DNA of 64,000 nucleotides from Rubripirellula lacrimiformis (lineage in GTDB: Bacteria; Planctomycetota; Planctomycetia; Pirellulales; Pirellulaceae), in contig NZ_CP036525.1 of the NCBI RefSeq assembly GCF_007741535.1, forward strand, positions 1,364,001-1,428,000. The letters run 5' to 3'. This document shows positions 61,981 through 64,000 of this stretch, one piece after another. The position numbers and the translations under genes are program-made. The notes under the pieces are model-generated. The model was not told where the DNA came from and ran no database searches. It saw nothing but the letters and a program-made list of their open reading frames with translations. Every line of letters begins with the position of its first letter. Within the stretch, counting starts at the first letter, position 1.

Positions 61981-63081
61981 ATGATCATTGGCGTGCCCCG
62001 CGAAATCAAATCAGACGAGTATCGAGTAGCCATGCTGCCGGTGGCGGTGGAGGAAGCCATTGCACGAGGACATCGTGTATTGGTCGAAGCAAACGCAGGC
62101 TTGGGCAGCGGGATCGCCGACCACGACTACCTTCGCTCGGGCGCCGAAATGGTTGGCGAAGGGGCGGACGTTTTCGCACAAGCGGATTTGATCGTCAAAG
62201 TCAAAGAGCCGTTACCGGTGGAGTTTCCGTTGGTCCGCAGCGGACAAATGATCTTTACCTATTTCCATTTTGCCGCCAACCGAGCTCTGACCGATGCGAT
62301 GGTCGACAGTGGTGCAACCTGTTTGGCCTACGAAACGCTTCGCGATCAACACGGGCGATTGCCGTTGCTGACACCCATGAGCGAGGTGGCGGGGCGGATG
62401 AGCATCCAGGAAGGCGCCAAGTATCTCGAGAAACCACAGATGGGTCGGGGCATTCTGCTGGGCGGCGTGCCTGGGGTTGCGCCGGCACACATCACGATTT
62501 TGGGGGGCGGTGTCGTGGGCGCCAATGCGGCGCGGATTGCGGCCGGGTTCCAAGCGGATGTTGCCATTCTGGACGTGGATCTGGATCGTCTGCGATACCT
62601 GGACGATGTGATGCCGGCCAACGTGAATACGTTGTACAGCGATCGACACAACATTCTGGAACAACTCGAACGTGCCGATTTGGTGATCGGGTCGGTGCTG
62701 ATTCCCGGTGCCAAGGCGCCGCGATTGGTCCGAGCCGAAGATCTAAAACGGATGAAATCCGGCAGCGTTGTGATCGATGTCGCCGTTGACCAAGGCGGGT
62801 GCATTGAAACCAGCCGACCGACAACTCACAGCGAACCTACCTACGTGATCGATGAAGTGGTTCACTACTGTGTCGCCAATATGCCTGGTGCCGTGGGGCG
62901 GACCAGTACATTCGCGCTGTGCAACGCAACCAAGCCCTGGCTGTTGCGTTTAGCGGACGGTGGGATCGCATCGGTGATCCAGTCGGATAGTCCGCTGCGA
63001 GGATCGATCAACGTGCATGCGGGAAAAATCGTGCACCCAGCGGTTGCGTCTGCGTTTGATCTGACCTGCCATTCACTGTGA
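61981..63081 (+). CDS. ald: Alanine dehydrogenase
   Basis: This 366-residue enzyme interconverts L-alanine and pyruvate with NAD. It starts at the ATG at 61981 (MIIGVPREIKSDEYRV). Conserved blocks include VKVKEPLP, MSEVAGRMSIQEGAKYLE and the Rossmann motif ITILGGGVVGANAARIA. The C-terminus is normal. The gene follows a terminator, so it has its own promoter. Confidence 0.97.
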   Translation: MIIGVPREIKSDEYRVAMLPVAVEEAIARGHRVLVEANAGLGSGIADHDYLRSGAEMVGEGADVFAQADLIVKVKEPLPVEFPLVRSGQMIFTYFHFAANRALTDAMVDSGATCLAYETLRDQHGRLPLLTPMSEVAGRMSIQEGAKYLEKPQMGRGILLGGVPGVAPAHITILGGGVVGANAARIAAGFQADVAILDVDLDRLRYLDDVMPANVNTLYSDRHNILEQLERADLVIGSVLIPGAKAPRLVRAEDLKRMKSGSVVIDVAVDQGGCIETSRPTTHSEPTYVIDEVVHYCVANMPGAVGRTSTFALCNATKPWLLRLADGGIASVIQSDSPLRGSINVHAGKIVHPAVASAFDLTCHSL

Positions 63082-63145
63082 ACGCGTTTGGATCCGATCC
63101 GGATTGTCGCGGATCAGGTGATCTGAAATCAGGATCGCCTGATGG

Positions 63146-63889
63146 TCAGTGCCTGGGGCCTTGATTCGGATTTGGCGACGAACGTGGTCGGCCTTTGAAT
63201 TGCAATTTCCCCCAGCTGGTGATTTGCTGATCCACCACAAAGTGTTCATGGAAAACAGGCATCAGTTTGTCGGGCATATCGAGCCATTGTTCGTACGTTT
63301 CGCGTTCGTGGTCGATCATCTGGGCCAATGCGTCACCTTTGTCCCAGCACCGCCGCACCCAGCGGTTGGCGACGACTTTGTGCACGAAAGCAAGGAACGG
63401 TGTTAGCCACGGTTCGACGACATACAGATGTCCGCTAGGACTCAGCACGCGGCGAACCTCGGACAACGTGGATTCAAGATCCGCGGGCAAATTTGGCAAA
63501 TGGTGCAATCCGCCCTGGATGATCACGGCGTCCAAAGATGCATCGGCAAACGGCAGACTGCGGCAATCCGCCAGATGTAGTTCGGCTGGTTCTTTGCGGT
63601 CTGCGCCCCAGTACTGTTCCAGCAGTGTCAGTGACAGGTCCACCCCGGTTAGGTTGGTGAACCCCAGATCGGCAAGTGCGATCAAGCCCCCGCCACGACC
63701 ACAGAAAAGTTCCGCTAGCCGGGCGTCGGTCGGGTGATCGTCGGTGATGCCGAACTTCTTCAACCGACTTTGGAACTTGCTGATTTCCTGCTCGGGAGTT
63801 TCGAAGCGACGGTAGGCTTCTTCCCAAAGCGGATCACAGCAGGTCACGCCGGCATCGACGTGTCGATGGATGGTGGGGGCAACGGTCAT
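63146..63889 (-). CDS. Class I SAM-dependent methyltransferase
   Basis: This 247-residue protein has the SAM-binding motif LAELFCGRGGGLIALADLG near residue 60 and the acidic loop LTGVDLSLTLLEQY. A later DAVIIQGGLHHLPNLP motif is typical of UbiE/COQ5-like methyltransferases. The acceptor is not known. Its ATG overlaps the stop of the upstream gene by four bases (ATGA), so the two are probably cotranscribed. Confidence 0.9.
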   Translation of the reverse strand: MTVAPTIHRHVDAGVTCCDPLWEEAYRRFETPEQEISKFQSRLKKFGITDDHPTDARLAELFCGRGGGLIALADLGFTNLTGVDLSLTLLEQYWGADRKEPAELHLADCRSLPFADASLDAVIIQGGLHHLPNLPADLESTLSEVRRVLSPSGHLYVVEPWLTPFLAFVHKVVANRWVRRCWDKGDALAQMIDHERETYEQWLDMPDKLMPVFHEHFVVDQQITSWGKLQFKGRPRSSPNPNQGPRH

Positions 63890-64000
63890 CGGTCGGACTT
63901 CGCGGTGGATTTGACGGTTGGGGGGCCAGACGGTTTCGTGTTCAGGCTGGCAACAAAGTGCAAACCCCGTTCGAACAGCCAGCTGAGTGGTGGTGGGTAG
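63886..64000 (-). CDS. Unidentified gene, 3' end only
   Basis: The frame continues past the window edge on the minus strand; only 38 residues are seen, ending WLFERGLHFVASLNTKPSG and a Ser/Lys-rich tail. The TGA overlaps the methyltransferase ATG by four bases (ATGA), which supports it as coding. The family cannot be told. Confidence 0.6.
   Translation of the reverse strand, partial: YPPPLSWLFERGLHFVASLNTKPSGPPTVKSTAKSDR

Overview
The window comes from a planctomycete, most likely a Pirellulaceae member of the Rhodopirellula/Rubripirellula group. This rests on gene content: two DUF1559 pseudopilin-like proteins, a PEP-CTERM sorting signal, a DUF1844 protein, a secreted PQQ-repeat protein opening with the motif ERDWPQWRG, a Ser/Thr kinase with DMG in place of DFG, frequent GTG and TTG starts, and a Bat/MoxR operon. 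No rRNA, tRNA or CRISPR array was seen. The family assignments were made by reading the translated sequences; no database search was run.

Layout. 1-2.8 kb: tail of a sugar-nucleotide epimerase, a DinB protein, a voltage-sensor-like membrane protein and DUF1844. 2.8-6.2 kb: pyrG and kdsB, each followed downstream by a spacer full of 12- and 15-bp tandem repeats. 6.3-8.7 kb: a cobalamin riboswitch, a short leader ORF, a DUF1559 protein and a DUF4465 protein with a PEP-CTERM signal. This is the most interesting locus: an apparent B12-regulated cell-surface module. 8.5-10.3 kb: a REP-associated tyrosine transposase flanked by oppositely oriented REP-like repeats, which have run into the 3' end of the DUF4465 gene. 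10.3-18.8 kb: an EIIA-SLC4 bicarbonate transporter fusion, an SDR, a Flp pilin, an ABC permease and two CNNM/CorC-type proteins in overlapping frames.

19.5-25.9 kb: a seven-gene minus-strand operon (moxR, DUF58, DUF4381, two vWA proteins, a TPR protein, BatD). The DUF58 gene carries an apparent -1 frameshift near its start. 26-44.5 kb: mostly single genes: TPR lipoprotein, Fur-family regulator, FlgM, a membrane/spermidine-synthase fusion, CDF transporter, B12-binding-type radical SAM protein, Rieske protein, trpB, mutM, a prenyltransferase-like Tat protein, a PQQ protein, an ABC exporter, an SSS transporter and a GDSL hydrolase.

45.5-46.6 kb: nine tandem copies of a palindromic repeat of about 115 bp between two convergent genes. 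46.6-49.4 kb: a pair of ABC-2 (DUF990) permeases and an esterase. 49.5-53.3 kb: a flagellar operon flbD-motA-motB-fliL-fliN-fliO with no fliM. 53.9-64 kb: an FAD protein, thiO and a TIGR04282 transferase (overlapping or closely spaced), a Ser/Thr kinase, an acyltransferase, a small lipoprotein followed by the second DUF1559 protein and a clear terminator, alanine dehydrogenase, a methyltransferase and the end of an unidentified gene.
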